Shown one piece after another: positions 30,956 through 41,558 of a stretch of DNA of 64,000 nucleotides. Below the pieces are notes generated by a model, which was not told the origin of the DNA, did not search any database, and worked only from the letters and a program-made list of their open reading frames with translations. Where the stretch lies: contig NC_081844.1 in NCBI RefSeq assembly GCF_963259705.1, positions 107,472,671-107,536,670 of the forward strand, written 5' to 3'. The DNA is from Myotis daubentonii (Eukaryota > Chordata > Mammalia > Chiroptera > Vespertilionidae). Every line of letters begins with the position of its first letter. Within the stretch, counting starts at the first letter, position 1. A program made the position numbers and the translations under genes.

Positions 30956-31180
30956 CTCCTCCTCTCTGAAGTCCTGGCGGGGGGTGGGGGGGGGGGGGTT
31001 GGGGTGGGAGGGGAGAGGGCAGGGGCGCAGCACCCTTCCCTTCCCTCCCTTCCCATCCGAGGCTTCCTTCCAGCTGGGGCTCCCTGGTCCAGGTCTGGGT
31101 GCCTCCTTCCCGCGGTTCCCAGCGGCAGGCTCCAGCGCGCCCCCGCGCGGCCACCGCCGAGAAGCGCACCTTCCGCAGAG
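30956..31180. promoter_or_regulatory. Small GC-rich/CpG stretch
   Basis: GC-rich with a G run at about 30976-31000. Frames on both strands are composition-driven. Possibly a small CpG island flanking the candidate element at 30800. Confidence 0.35.
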
Positions 31181-31334
31181 GCAAAATCTGGTTTTGATTC
31201 CATTCGATTAAGTCAGGGGCTTAGAGTCTGGCTGGGAGTGAGGCTTGGTCCCCGGCACTTCAGAGACTATAAACAAGAACTTACAGGCTCGGGGGTGGGG
31301 CTGGGGGCACGTGGAGACAGATAACGACAAAGAT

Positions 31335-31495
31335 GGGGTTAAGAGTTAAGGAGTGGAGCCAGACTGTCTAAGTGACCTCTGCCGTCACTGCTAGAGGACT
31401 GCTGGACTTCGGGCAAGCCATTAACCTTCTAAGTGAGGGCGGGGCTGACCTCCTGGATGTGCGAGGCTCCACGAGGCAACATTCAAAGTTGTCTT
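31335..31495 (+). repeat. MIR SINE
   Basis: 'gagtggagccagactgtcta', 'tgctggacttcgggcaagcc' and 'attaaccttctaagtg' in MIR order. 3' half lost. Confidence 0.65.
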
Positions 31496-31511
31496 GGAAC
31501 AGAGAATGTGC

Positions 31512-31662
31512 CCGGCCCGGCTGGTGTGGCTCAGGGGTGGAGCATCCACCTATGAACCAGGAGGTCATGGTTCAATTGCCGGCCAGGGCACATGCCCAGG
31601 TTGCCGGCTCGATCCTGCTTTAGGTCGACGCTCAACCACTGAGCCAGGCCGGCCGGGTTGCT
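31512..31662. mobile_element. Head-to-head truncated Ves SINE pair (foldback)
   Basis: Begins as a + strand Ves head ('cccggctggtgtggctcag' ... 'gttgccggctcgatcc', to about 31616) and then switches to the minus-strand head ('ggtcgacgctcaaccactga', 'gccaggccggccggg'). Neither half has its body or tail. The ends are inverted copies and can fold back. Confidence 0.8.
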
Positions 31663-32088
31663 GTAGCATGTTTATTAGCATCCCTACCCTCTGCCCGCTG
31701 GATGCCAGACAAAAGCGGGGAGTCCAGGCTGTGTAACTGTGAGACAGCGGTTCCGGGTTGGCATGTAGGCCCCTCCTCCCACGAAACAGCCTGGCTCTGA
31801 TGTGGGAAAGGTCCCCAGGACCCCTACGAGGTTGGAATTTGCAGCAAAGGAAGTGGGACTGGAGAGCTGTTCCCAGGATCCACAATTCTGCTGCGCGCAG
31901 AAATCCCATGACAATCCTTGGAGTCTTATTAGAACATGGTTAGTTTATAAAAGATGCCTATTATACTCATCGTAAAATGAACATTACCATATGAAAGGAA
32001 AATTAATTTTTAAGTGCCACAAAAATCTCATATTCCTTGCATACGTCGGCTTTTATTGTTTGAGAGGTTACGTGTGGATCTTACACTC
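31663..32088. other. Unique sequence, nothing recognised
   Basis: AT-richer in the right half. No recognisable repeat. Confidence 0.4.
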
Positions 32089-32312
32089 CAGGGGTCGGCA
32101 AACTGCAGCCCATGGGCCTAATCTGGCCGGCTGCCTGTTTTTATAAATAAAGTTTTATTGGCACACGGCCACAGCCATTCATTAACATTATTGTCTGTGG
32201 CTGCTTTTGCTCTGCAGCAGCAGAGCTGAGTAGTTGTGACAGAGACCACATGGCCTGCAGGACCTGAAGTATTTACTGTGTAGCCCTTTATGGAAAAAGT
32301 GACCTATCCCTG
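32089..32312. mobile_element. Old hAT-Charlie/MER-type element
   Basis: Starts CAGGGGTCGGCAAACTGCAG; contains 'aataaagttttattggcaca', 'gtagttgtgacagagaccac', 'ctgaagtatttactgtgtag'; ends 'gacctatccctg'. This is a widespread mammalian MER repeat. Imperfect 8-bp duplication TTACACTC/TCACACAC. Confidence 0.8.
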
Positions 32313-32385
32313 TCACACACACGCACACACACATGCACATGCACACACACACACACGCACACACACATGCACATGCACACACTGC
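32313..32385. repeat. (CA)n microsatellite
   Basis: CA repeats interrupted by CG and TG steps, starting at the hAT right flank. Confidence 0.95.
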
Positions 32386-32514
32386 CCACAAAACTTCAAT
32401 TGTATTGTACTATTTTTGCAATGGCCCAGATAAAATTTAATATAATCGGGACAGCAGGTCACAGGGGTTCTCTGCGGACTGAACACGCTCACAGCCACTG
32501 TCTCACCGGATCAT

Positions 32515-32650
32515 CATGACACCAGCCGCGGGAGGGAGGTACCATTATCCCCAAATTCAGAAGAATCCACCGAGGCCAAGAAAGGTCACAGCCGGTAAAG
32601 CCAGGGCTGGAATGCACAGTCTTGTTCTTGGTTCTATGATCGTGCCTCAC
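32515..32650 (-). repeat. MIR SINE
   Basis: 'accattatccccaaattcag', 'aaggtcacagccggtaaagc' and 'cagggctggaatgcacagtc' match the reverse MIR core. Confidence 0.7.
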
Positions 32651-32719
32651 GTATCTACCTGCCCCGAGCGTGCTTCTGTCCTACGTGTGCTCCATCTTGC
32701 AGGTTTACTTTGGGGTAAT

Positions 32720-32960
32720 TTTACTGTAAGTTAATTTTTCTAAACATTCAGCCCTTTAGTAACTGGGGCAGATGTTTAAAAGCCCCTTTTTTGGTTGGAT
32801 TGTTTAGTGACTGAGGGTAGAAACTTCCCCAAACCAAGGCGACTTAATCTTTCCCTTTTAGTAAATCCAGGCAGACATATAAGCTGCTCATTGTTCTATA
32901 AATATGAGCGCTGAATCCATCACATGAGCCCGCGAGCAAGAAAACCAGGCCAGCGTAGCA
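32720..32960. promoter_or_regulatory. Candidate conserved noncoding element
   Basis: Repeat-free AT-rich block with GGTAATTTTAC, AGTTAATTTT and a 'tgctcattgttctataaata' segment. Enhancer-like composition only. Confidence 0.3.
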
Positions 32961-34355
32961 TCTGAAGGTAAGGGCGATGAGTGGGACTTGCATAGCTGGG
33001 TTGTTGGGGAAATAAGCTGTTTTTGCTCAGGGACAGTATTAGCTCGAGGAGGTGTTATGTCCGTAGGCCTTTGTTAAAGGGGGATGTCTGGAGAGAGGGG
33101 GAGAAGGTTCTGTGGTCAAAACAATTGGGGAAACACCGGTTTAAACACAGATAAAACAGGTTTCCGCTGCAGGACTTCTCAGAGCCTTTAAGATGCTGAC
33201 ACGCATGTAACTTTCTAAGGGGCCAAAGCAATGCAGCACTTGACAACCTCTCTCAAGGGTGGATGGTGGCGGGCTTATTTCTAGAAGTATCTTCAAGGAT
33301 TACGCCATAGAAACATCTGGAATCTGTGCAATGTCCTATGTGCTGAGCTGGTCACATGATGCAGCCACCCAACAGGGGTCATTCCTGCCCCCACTTCACA
33401 GATGGACAGCCAGGCCGGGCCGTCCATGCCAGCCTGCACCCCCGCTGCGTCCCCCACCCACCCTGGGCTGGGCCTCCCTCATTAATCCAGTGGGTCAGTC
33501 CCTTTGGCTTCGTACAGAAATCAATGGCTAAAATGGTTTCACTGTGTCACTGAGTTTGTTGGACTCTTGCCTGAGAGACTGACCTACTGTGGGTCGGGCA
33601 CGATCTACCGCAGCTGAAGCAGCCATCGTCTTTCTGGCCGACGCATGGCCGTTATGAAGTCAGCACGGCCCCATGGTTCTCGCTCTCGGTCCTAAACCTG
33701 GGGCTGGTCCCTGCAAAGTCACACAGAAGCCGAGGTGCTGCCGAAGCCACAGAAACTCTCCCGCATAGAGGCACCAGATCTCGCAGGGGGACTGGCCTTG
33801 CCCCCACAGGAAACCCTCTTATGTAGGTATATTTAGAATTTTTGGTTGCAAGCGCAGAAACCCAACAACTAATAAAGAGAGGACTTTCCCTGGCATATGG
33901 CTTGAAGGAAGGGCTGGAGAACCAAGCCTCAGGAAGGGCAGTTTCTCATGTGGAATCAGGACCGATCAGAACCAGGGCATGGAATGTTCTAGAACACTGT
34001 TTCGGCCTCCTTTCTTGGCTTTTCTCTGTAGGCAGCTCTAGTCAGACTGTCTCTCCTGAGGTGTGACACACGGCGACATGGTCTGAGGGTTTTAGTGCCA
34101 CAGTTTTGGGCCCTGATACTAAGCGGCATGGTTTCTGATCCCAACCTGAAGTCCCAGGGAAGGCGCTCATTGGCCCAGGTGACCACGCTGGAACTCACCA
34201 GGGACAGGGGGGCGGGAGTGGGAAGTCACAGGGTCTTCACAGAGAGGCTCTGATTGCAGGGCAGAGCAGACATCCCCACGGACGCCCATGACGGCCAGAC
34301 GGGTCTCAAATGCTGACTGGTTTTTACTTCGCTTGCGAAAGCAGTTCGTCTAGGA
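32961..34355. other. Long interval, nothing recognised
   Basis: Mixed sequence without clear repeats. Short frames (60-90 codons) on both strands are unremarkable. Confidence 0.4.
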
Positions 34356-35011
34356 CAGTGGTCGGCAAACTCATTCGTCAACAGAGCCAAATATCAATGG
34401 TACAACAATTGAAATTTCTTTTGAGAGTCAAATTTTTTAAACTTAAACTATATAGGTAGGTACATTCAACTTTAAATTCACGGTTTTCGTCTTCTGTTTT
34501 TCTTTGCTTCTTCTTTGTAGCCATCTCAAACGGGGCACCTAAAAAATGTTTCATTTTATAATAATAAAGCCACCAACATGAAAGAATTACAATTCTTAAA
34601 TTGATGACCAAAATACCTGTAGGATTTGCAGCTGGTTGGAAAAGTACAGGTAACTTTATGCTTCGAGTAGGTACTTTTGTCACCCGCGCGCGGTTTGCGG
34701 ACGTGACTAGCACTAACCACTGCACAGTGAGACTGCTGACTGACTGGCTCACTCAACCCGCGCACGAATCGCATGGGCCTACCCTGAGCACATATCCTGC
34801 TGCCCGCCCCACCGACCTACACACCCCACTTCTTCTAACGTCACTTCTTCAAAATAGACTCACCCAGGCCGAAAACCGACTTCTGCGCATGGGCCACGAA
34901 GTTTCCATCGCACTGTATGTGCGCGCCCGCACGTGGTATTTTGTGGAAGAGCCACACTCAAGGGGCCAAAGAGCCGCATGTGGCTCGTGGGCCGCGGTTT
35001 GCCAACCACTG
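34356..35011. mobile_element. Non-autonomous hAT, long form (656 bp), copy C
   Basis: Left end CAGTGGTCGGCAAACTCATT, right end 'ggtttgccaaccactg'. Perfect 8-bp target duplication GTCTAGGA at 34348-34355 and 35012-35019. Outer 80-90 bp match copy B (26998-27203). The extra interior of about 450 bp may be a relic of a longer element's untranslated region. No transposase frame was recognised. Confidence 0.93.
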
Positions 35012-35019
35012 GTCTAGGA

Positions 35020-35590
35020 TAATAGATTGCTATGGCACAGAAGTTAAAAATTATCTTTCTCATGAAAAAGCCACTAACAGGTAATGTTTAACTGGGGCTC
35101 ACAATGGTGTCGCCTGAGGGTCCCGGGAGGAGAAGGGCCTGGCACGTGGTTAGCACAATGGTAGGTGCTTTCCTTAGGAAAAAAGGGTTGGTTGTCTAGT
35201 TGGGGTATGAGGCTCCTGAGTGTGTGCACGTCTCTGGGGGCCCCCAAGAGTGGAGCCCCGGAGCACGCATCCCGCGGGGCCAGATTCCCCTACCCTTGGC
35301 CTGAAACCCCCGGGCGACGTGCAGGCAGCTGTTTCCTGCGACAACTCCTTCCGCAGAGAAGGGCTCCATTTCCCAGGAAAGGTTCATTTCATCAAATCCA
35401 GAGACGTCTCCGCTTCCTCACGGAACAGGCCTCCCCGTTCTCTGTCCCACCCCCGCTGTCACTTCCCCCAAAGGCAGGCAGTCACCATCGGGCTTCCTGG
35501 GCCGCGGGTGACAGGTCGGCGCCAGCCCCGTGGCCTGGAGCCACGCGGAGCCCCAGCAGCCATCCCCCCCCCCCCCAGGCGCACGGAGGC
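35020..35590. other. Unique sequence, left side of GC island
   Basis: 'ggcacgtggttagcacaatg' near 35140 resembles a MIR tail. Otherwise nothing recognised. Open frames are GC-driven. Confidence 0.4.
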
Positions 35591-35995
35591 AGGTGGTCTC
35601 CATGACGGACAGACGCTCCGATTCACCGCGAGGACCGGCACTGAGCGCAGTGAAGCCGGCCTTCGGAGCCGGGAACGCAGGCCTGCGCCCCCGAGCACCG
35701 CCCGTCTCTCGCTCAGGTCTCTGTCCCTAAAATGGCAAGGCCGTGGGTTTGGGGGAGTCCCCGGGGCGCGCTGCCTGACGCCCGGCCGCGCTGGACCCGG
35801 GGAACCGCCGCCCGCCGCCAGCCCTTCAGTCGGAGGCCGGGTGCTCTCTGAGCACCGCTTTTCTCTAATCAGGCTGTTCTTCACTGGGGCCGCTTTAATT
35901 AAGGGGCCGCTGTCAACACGAAACATATGTTCCGAAGTCTCGCTTTGCTTACTAATGACGCCGGGATTATTAAGTCTGGAAGGAATTTCCAGGGC
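35591..35995. promoter_or_regulatory. CpG island grading into homeodomain-site block
   Basis: CpG-rich to about 35840, then an AT-rich block with CTCTAATCAG, TTTAATTAAGG (35894-35904 region) and 'ggattattaagtctggaagg'. Frames up to about 290 codons cross the island and show no domain. A developmental regulatory element is the best guess. Confidence 0.4.
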
Positions 35996-36189
35996 CGCGT
36001 GCTGGGCCCCTGCCTCGCCGGCCCACTCCCCACCCCTCAGCTTTCACCCCCCGCCCCCCCTTTCCTCCACAGGCTGCCCTCGGAAACTGACCTAGGAGAG
36101 CCATCGGTCGGGATCAACATTCAGGTTTCATGTCCTGGAACAGGGTTTGAGCGCCTCCTTTCCTTTGGATCCAGGCTATAATGGGAATT

Positions 36190-36400
36190 TCCTTCAAACA
36201 CACTCTGTATACAGTTATCATATACACACACTCACGTATCCCACACATGTGCACAGGTATCTGCAGGCTCCCCCGTCCCACATGTGTATATTATACACAC
36301 GTGTACATACAGATGTACACAGTACATGTGAGCGTGTATATGCATATGTATACATGTATGTGTACATATGAGTATAAACATACACACATTTCCCCCTGTG
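36190..36400. repeat. CA/TA/GTAT low-complexity tract
   Basis: Interrupted (CA)n and (TATG/GTAC)n, alternating purine-pyrimidine. Confidence 0.85.
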
Positions 36401-36702
36401 TGTGAATTGAAGACGAGGGCAGACCGACCCCCTGGGGGCTGAGCTCAGGATCTTCCCAGTTGTCCCAGGTGCGGCCAGACCTTCTCGAAAGACCCCAGTG
36501 GTATCTGCAGCCTGTGAGCGGCCTCCCCGAGTGTGAGCTGGACCTGGTGACTTGCTTCCAGCCAACAGAACGCAGCACCAATGAGGCTGTCGCTTCCGAG
36601 AGCAGTGGCCACCGGCACTCGCCCCCCGTCCTGACTGCGCGGACGGAGCAGCTGCCGGTGCAGAGCCCCTGAGGCCGGCACTGGGCCAGGCACTGGGGGA
36701 GC
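36401..36702. other. Unique sequence, nothing recognised
   Basis: No feature between a simple repeat and a hAT element. Confidence 0.4.
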
Positions 36703-36710
36703 CCTTAGCC

Positions 36711-36923
36711 CAGCCGTGGGCAAACTACGGCCCGCGGGCCGCATCCTGCCCGTTTGAAATGAATAAAACTAAAAAAAAAAAGACCGTACCCTTTTATGTA
36801 ATGATGTTTACTTTGAATTTATATTCGTTCACACAAACACTCCATCCACGCTTTTGTTCCGGCCCTCCGGTCCAGTTTAAGAGCCCATTGTGGCCCTCGA
36901 GTCAAAAAGTTTGCCCACCCCTG
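36711..36923. mobile_element. Non-autonomous hAT element (213 bp), copy D
   Basis: Same family as 25793-26004 and nearly identical to it. Ends CAGCCGTGGGCAAAC... and ...TTTGCCCACCCCTG. Perfect 8-bp duplication CCTTAGCC at 36703-36710 and 36924-36931. No coding capacity. Confidence 0.95.
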
Positions 36924-36931
36924 CCTTAGCC

Positions 36932-37388
36932 TAGCAGCCACTCGAGAGCCAGGAAGCAAATTCACCCCCGCTGGGCCTTGAGCTGACCACGGCCCTGGTC
37001 GCCTCCATCTCGCAGCCTCGTGTGACCCCAGGTATGGAGGGCCCAGCGAGGCTGTGCCCAGATTCCTGCCCTTCAGAGATTGGGAGGTAAGGAATGTAGG
37101 GTGTCTTGATTTATGGTAATCAAGACTCTGCCCAATAGATAACCTATTATGGCTCTGCCCCATAGATAATCCTAAGCAATTTATTTTGGCTCCTAAATTA
37201 CAAACGCCTCAAGTACCACCCCTGGCAAGCGGCAGAAGACAGACCCTCTGGAGAGTGAAGTGGCCGCGCGTGCTGCGGCCTCAGAGCTCTGCGGTGAGCA
37301 TGAGAGGGCCTTTGCTGTGCGGCAGCCCAGGCGCTGCTACATCAGCCTCAGCTCTTATCACCACTGACTCCTCAAGCTTGGGTTTATT
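36932..37388. other. Unique sequence with a short tandem pair
   Basis: 'gactctgcccaatagataac' and 'ggctctgccccatagataat' (about 37123 and 37150) form a diverged tandem duplicate. Nothing else recognised. Confidence 0.4.
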
Positions 37389-37610
37389 TGTTTACTTATT
37401 TTAAAACATATTTTTATTGATTCCCAAGAGGGAGGGAGAGGAGAGAGAGCTGGAAACATCAATGATGAGAGAGAACCATTGATCAGCTGCCTCCTGCCCG
37501 CCTCACATTGGGGATCAAGCCTGCCACCCAGACATGTGCCCCGACTGGGAATCAAACTGTGACCTCCGGGTTCATAGGTCGATGCTCAACCACTGAGCCA
37601 CCTGGCCTGG
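37389..37610 (-). mobile_element. Ves SINE
   Basis: Minus-strand copy ('acatatttttattgattccc' to 'ccactgagccacctggcctg'). Target duplication beginning CTCAAGC at 37371 and 37611. Confidence 0.93.
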
Positions 37611-37979
37611 CTCAAGCCCCGGGTTAAATCCCCCTCCATGCAGACTGGGCTCAGTCCCTCACCGCTCCCACCAGGGAGAGTTCATCAGCCCTTTCATCCG
37701 GAGCTCACGACACACCTACCAGGACCCTTGCCACTGTGGGCTGCAGTTGGTTGCTTTTTATGTCGGACCCCCTCCTCCCCATTACTCTGCGTCTGCAGCA
37801 CGCAGCCAAAGGCCTCCCGGAAGCCAGCGGAGGGAACCCACCCTTTCTACCTTTCTGTTCCAGGTACAGAGAGAGTTTGAAATCACCTTTCCCCTGGGGG
37901 CACGAAGAGAAAGATGTTTCTGGTTTTGTTGTCTTCAGAGGCGGAGAGCACCACCTTGATGACCTCCGTATCAGTCGTT
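37611..37979. other. Unique sequence, nothing recognised
   Basis: Short frames only, no motif. Confidence 0.4.
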
Positions 37980-38440
37980 GGAACTGCTATGGCAAAATAC
38001 TGTAAACTGGGTGGCTTTTCATCAATAGAAATGTGTGAGTGTATCGCCCAGGTCTGGAGGCTGACAGGCCCAAGAGAACGGTGCTGGCTGGTGGGAGCTC
38101 TCCTGCTGGGATTTTGATTGGGATCACGCTGACGCTACAGACCAAGTTGGGAAGAACTGCCATTGTGACAATATTGAGCCTCCTTATCCATGAACATGGG
38201 ATATCTCTCCATTTATTTGATTCGTCAATCAGAGGCTTGCAGTTTTCCTTGTATACATTTTGTATGTCTCCTTTTTATTCATGCCTAAGCACTCAATTTT
38301 TTAGGGCACTAATGTGAATGGTATTGCACTTCTAATTTAAAATTCCGCTTGTTCATTGTAAATGTGCAGAGAAGCAACTGAATTTTGTGTATTAACTTGT
38401 ATCTTGTGATTCTGCTGTAATCTATTGTTAGATCCTGGAC
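37980..38440 (-). mobile_element. L1 fragments including ORF2-derived piece
   Basis: 37980-38090 ('actgctatggcaaaatactg') resembles an old L1 3' piece. 38108-38440 matches the complement of L1 ORF2: 'ttttgattgggatcacgctg', 'ccatgaacatgggatatctc', 'tcctttttattcatgcctaa', 'ttttgtgtattaacttgtat'. Many substitutions, no intact frame. Confidence 0.75.
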
Positions 38441-38867
38441 TCATTTTTTTTAAAGTTTTAATTATTTTCCACAGAAATACATGCACATTGCATTAAAAAA
38501 TGAAATATTGCGCAAAGACTCATGGCCAATGGTTCCTTTCTCCACAGGATCTGTTCCCCAGAAGCAATTACTTTAATCTTTTACAAGCTGTTTCTTTTAC
38601 TTATAAAAGCATATTTAGTAAAATATGCTCATTCAGGGAGCCCTCGATTTATTGTTTTTAGCCATTTTCACTGGCTTCCTGTTATGACATGCAGGATATT
38701 AGCTTTCAAATTCCCCCTTCCCCCCACCATCCTAAAATTGTTCTATCACGATTTTTGGTAAAACACATTTTCAATGTTTATATGATTGTATACTGCTGAG
38801 TCAAATTTTGAGGATAATTATATTCCCACTTCTGTTTTTCCTAGTTATCACTTCCCTCACTCATAAT
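38441..38867. mobile_element. Probable LINE-derived AT-rich sequence
   Basis: 'cagaagcaattactttaatc', 'ttcactggcttcctgttatg' and similar blocks recall L1 3' UTR text, but I cannot fix the family or strand. Confidence 0.4.
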
Positions 38868-38922
38868 TTTTAAAAATTTTAATCCTCACCTGAGGATATG
38901 TTTTTATTGATTTTTTAAAAAA

Positions 38923-38964
<42 letters not shown>

Positions 38965-39121
38965 TCATTGTGAGAGAGAAATATCAATTGGTTGCCACCC
39001 GAACACACCCTGATGAGGGATCAAATCTGCAAGTGAGGTAAGTGTCTTGATTGGGAATCGAACCCACAAACGTTTGGTGCAGGGGGTGACACTCCAACCA
39101 ACTGAGCCGCCCGGCCAGGCC
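38868..39121 (-). mobile_element. Ves SINE with GA expansion
   Basis: Has the 'taatcctcacctgaggatat' tail module, an expanded (GA)n of about 36 bp at 38924-38960, and head ending 'ctgagccgcccggccagg'. Confidence 0.92.
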
Positions 39122-40589
39122 TCCCTGCTTTTCTTTGTAGACATTTTGCTTAATTTCTTTGAATCTCAGTTTGGATCTTCCCACATCTTCCAGAAGCTCC
39201 TATCACCACATTGTCAGAGGTGCCCGGGGGATGGCCAAGTCTGCCCTCCTCCCCCTGGGGACACTCCGCGCGCTCTGGGCTCTGCTCCGGAGGACGCTGT
39301 AGGTGTGTCATTGTCACCATCCAGCACCTCCCCGTCCCGTCCCTCCTTGTTGGATCAGCAGTTTCCTGGATCTTGCATCTTAGTCCTTTTGAGGTCCCTC
39401 CCTCGTGCTGCCCATTTGCTACAGGGCGCGTGGCAAGGTTGCTTTTTCAGATGCTGCTTTATCTTTATCCTTCTACTTGACAGTCTGGCTGCAGAGAGAA
39501 TCTCAAGTGGAAAATGTTCTTTTCCTTAGGAAAGTGGCTTGGCACTGCACAGTAAGGTTAAAAAGTGCGTTTCCTTCTTCCCAGAAATCCCCCTCCCGAG
39601 CATACACCCCAGGGACGGTTTGCACATACAGATGACAGCACTTACCCAAGAATGTGATGACTTACTGGGTAAGCAATGCAGCAAACAAGCGTGACTCACG
39701 GGGTCCGGTCCCAGGCACTTGCATTCTGCCCATCACTGTCTTCCAAAGACGGGTCGGCCGTGGGTTAAACACGTGAGCAGGCCCCAGACTTCTTTTGTTC
39801 CCTGTGAGGGACCAGAGCCTCCCACAGTCACGTTACAGCAGAGCGTGGAGTCATAATCCAGACATGAAAACGTTTAGTCCAAAATGAAGGCAACGTTTTG
39901 ATCGACACTCGAACACTAGACTCTCCCGCCCTCCAGGACTGGCTGGGGTGGGGCTTAGCCTGAATGGGGGGGGATGGGGGTGTCACTCCAGACGCCTTTG
40001 GCTTCTCTTCCAAAGGTTTCCTTGGACAAAACCCGGAGTGACTGCACACCATCTCGCTGTCCCCAGGGGCCACCTCTGTCTCATGAGCAGCATGCGTGTG
40101 CCCCTTGCCCCTGCACAGGGAGGCCGGGGTGACCCTGGGCAGCAGCCAGTCTCCTTGATGGACATCATTGCTGTCGGGGCAGCTCCTGGACTTGAGTCCT
40201 TGAGCAGAATCGTTCACTGCGGCCCCTAAACTTCGGGGGTCCCAGGTGACTGCTGAGATGTCTCACAGGCTTGAGGGAGGCACAGACATCCTGTCCCCCC
40301 ACCAGGGGGTGAGATTCACATCATTGCAGCAGCCCTCTTCCAACTAACCCTCCTCAGTCAGTCCTCCCTCTCCCCAACCGTCCTTTCTCACCCTTTTATG
40401 TTATCAGAGTGGGCCAGGGGCACACGAGTCTTGTTACTGGTTTGGAATATTTTGGGGGGAATTCTGCGTATGGCGCTCCCTGTGCTTTCTGACGGCCCTC
40501 GTATCCTGGTGCCTCAGAGGAAACGGCCAAGTTAACAGCTCGTTTATATTTTGTAGCAGCAAATATCGCAAACGACGCCAGCATCTATA
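39122..40589. other. Long interval, nothing recognised
   Basis: Unique-looking sequence. Frames of 60-160 codons lack motifs. Poly-G run near 39966-39976. Confidence 0.4.
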
Positions 40590-41002
40590 AATAAAGGGCT
40601 AGGTAAATGACAATAAGCCCGTGCATTTCAACCACCCAGTCATGATGTTTCCATGAGCACAGACAACAGTGACAATGAACCAGAGCAATCCCCACCACAG
40701 GGGTGAGTCTTACAAACAGAATGCTGTGGAAAACGATGAATATTACACATAGATGATTTAGATATAATATGCACGTGTCATTCTATAGCATTTTTAACAT
40801 GCAAAATAATAGTGTTGCTTACAACTTCTTCAAACTTTGTTACATATGCATGTATGTAGCAAAGTATGAAGACGTTTGAGGCATCAGATACAGCAGGGCC
40901 ATGGTGACATGACAGTCTTGGCCTCTAGGAGGCGGGAGATGACGTGAAGTGGAGAGGCCTGCCAGCTGTCGTGATAATGGCTCGTTAGTTAAGTTGGGAG
41001 AT
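40590..41002. other. AT-rich sequence, possible old LINE
   Basis: 'ggggtgagtcttacaaacag' and the following AT-rich text vaguely recall L1-type sequence. Not assigned. Confidence 0.3.
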
Positions 41003-41092
41003 ACTGAATTGTCCATTGCATTATATTTTATACTCAGTGATACGTCTTAACCAGTTTGAATTACACTGAATTGTCCATTGCATTATATTTTA
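41003..41092. repeat. 61-bp tandem duplication interrupted by a Helitron
   Basis: Copy 1 at 41003-41063 ('actgaattgtccattgcatt' ... 'cgtcttaaccagtttgaatt'). Copy 2 begins at 41064, is cut at 41092 by Helitron 5, and resumes at 41559 ('tagttagtgatacgtcttaa'). The intact copy gives the Helitron's empty site. Confidence 0.85.
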
Positions 41093-41558
41093 CTAGTGGC
41101 CTAGTGCACAGATTCGTGCACATTGAAATGAAATTAATTAGAAGATTCGTGCAGTAATTATGTTACTGCAAAAAATTACATGTCAAAATAGTATATATAA
41201 TATAGTATTATAAAATTAAAACACACGTGCGGTTGGCGTCAGCGAGCGCGCTGTATGTACCCCGCATGCGCGAGTCACCGTTTGTTTTTAAGTTGCCAGT
41301 GCGCGCCATATGTACCCGCCGCTCTGTTGGTCGACGGTCGATGAATAAATCACAATGTGGTTCACGCTGAATGTCAACAAAAACAACCAAATCCAAGATC
41401 AACAATGACAGATCGAAACACACGCACGCGATTGGTGCCGGCGAGAGCTTTACATGTATCGTGCATGCGCGAGTCAACACTTATTTTTAAATTGCCAGTG
41501 CTGGCCGGTCGGTTGGACGGACGGACAGTCGGTAACTTAGCCTTTTATATATAGAAGA
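41093..41558 (-). mobile_element. Helitron copy 5, distinct family
   Basis: Minus-strand 3' end CTAG at 41093-41096 with hairpin 'gtgcacagattcgtgcac'; 5' end TC at 41557-41558 (complement). Insertion is between A (41092) and T (41559), proven by the neighbouring uninterrupted duplicate. Contains an internal diverged repeat (41218-41302 and 41416-41501, offset 198). No transposase frame, and no CTCF-like motif as in copies 1-3 and 6. Confidence 0.9.

Noticed and set aside
35220..36095. 291-codon + strand frame
   Set aside because: CpG-island composition, opposite-strand frames also open, no recognisable domain.
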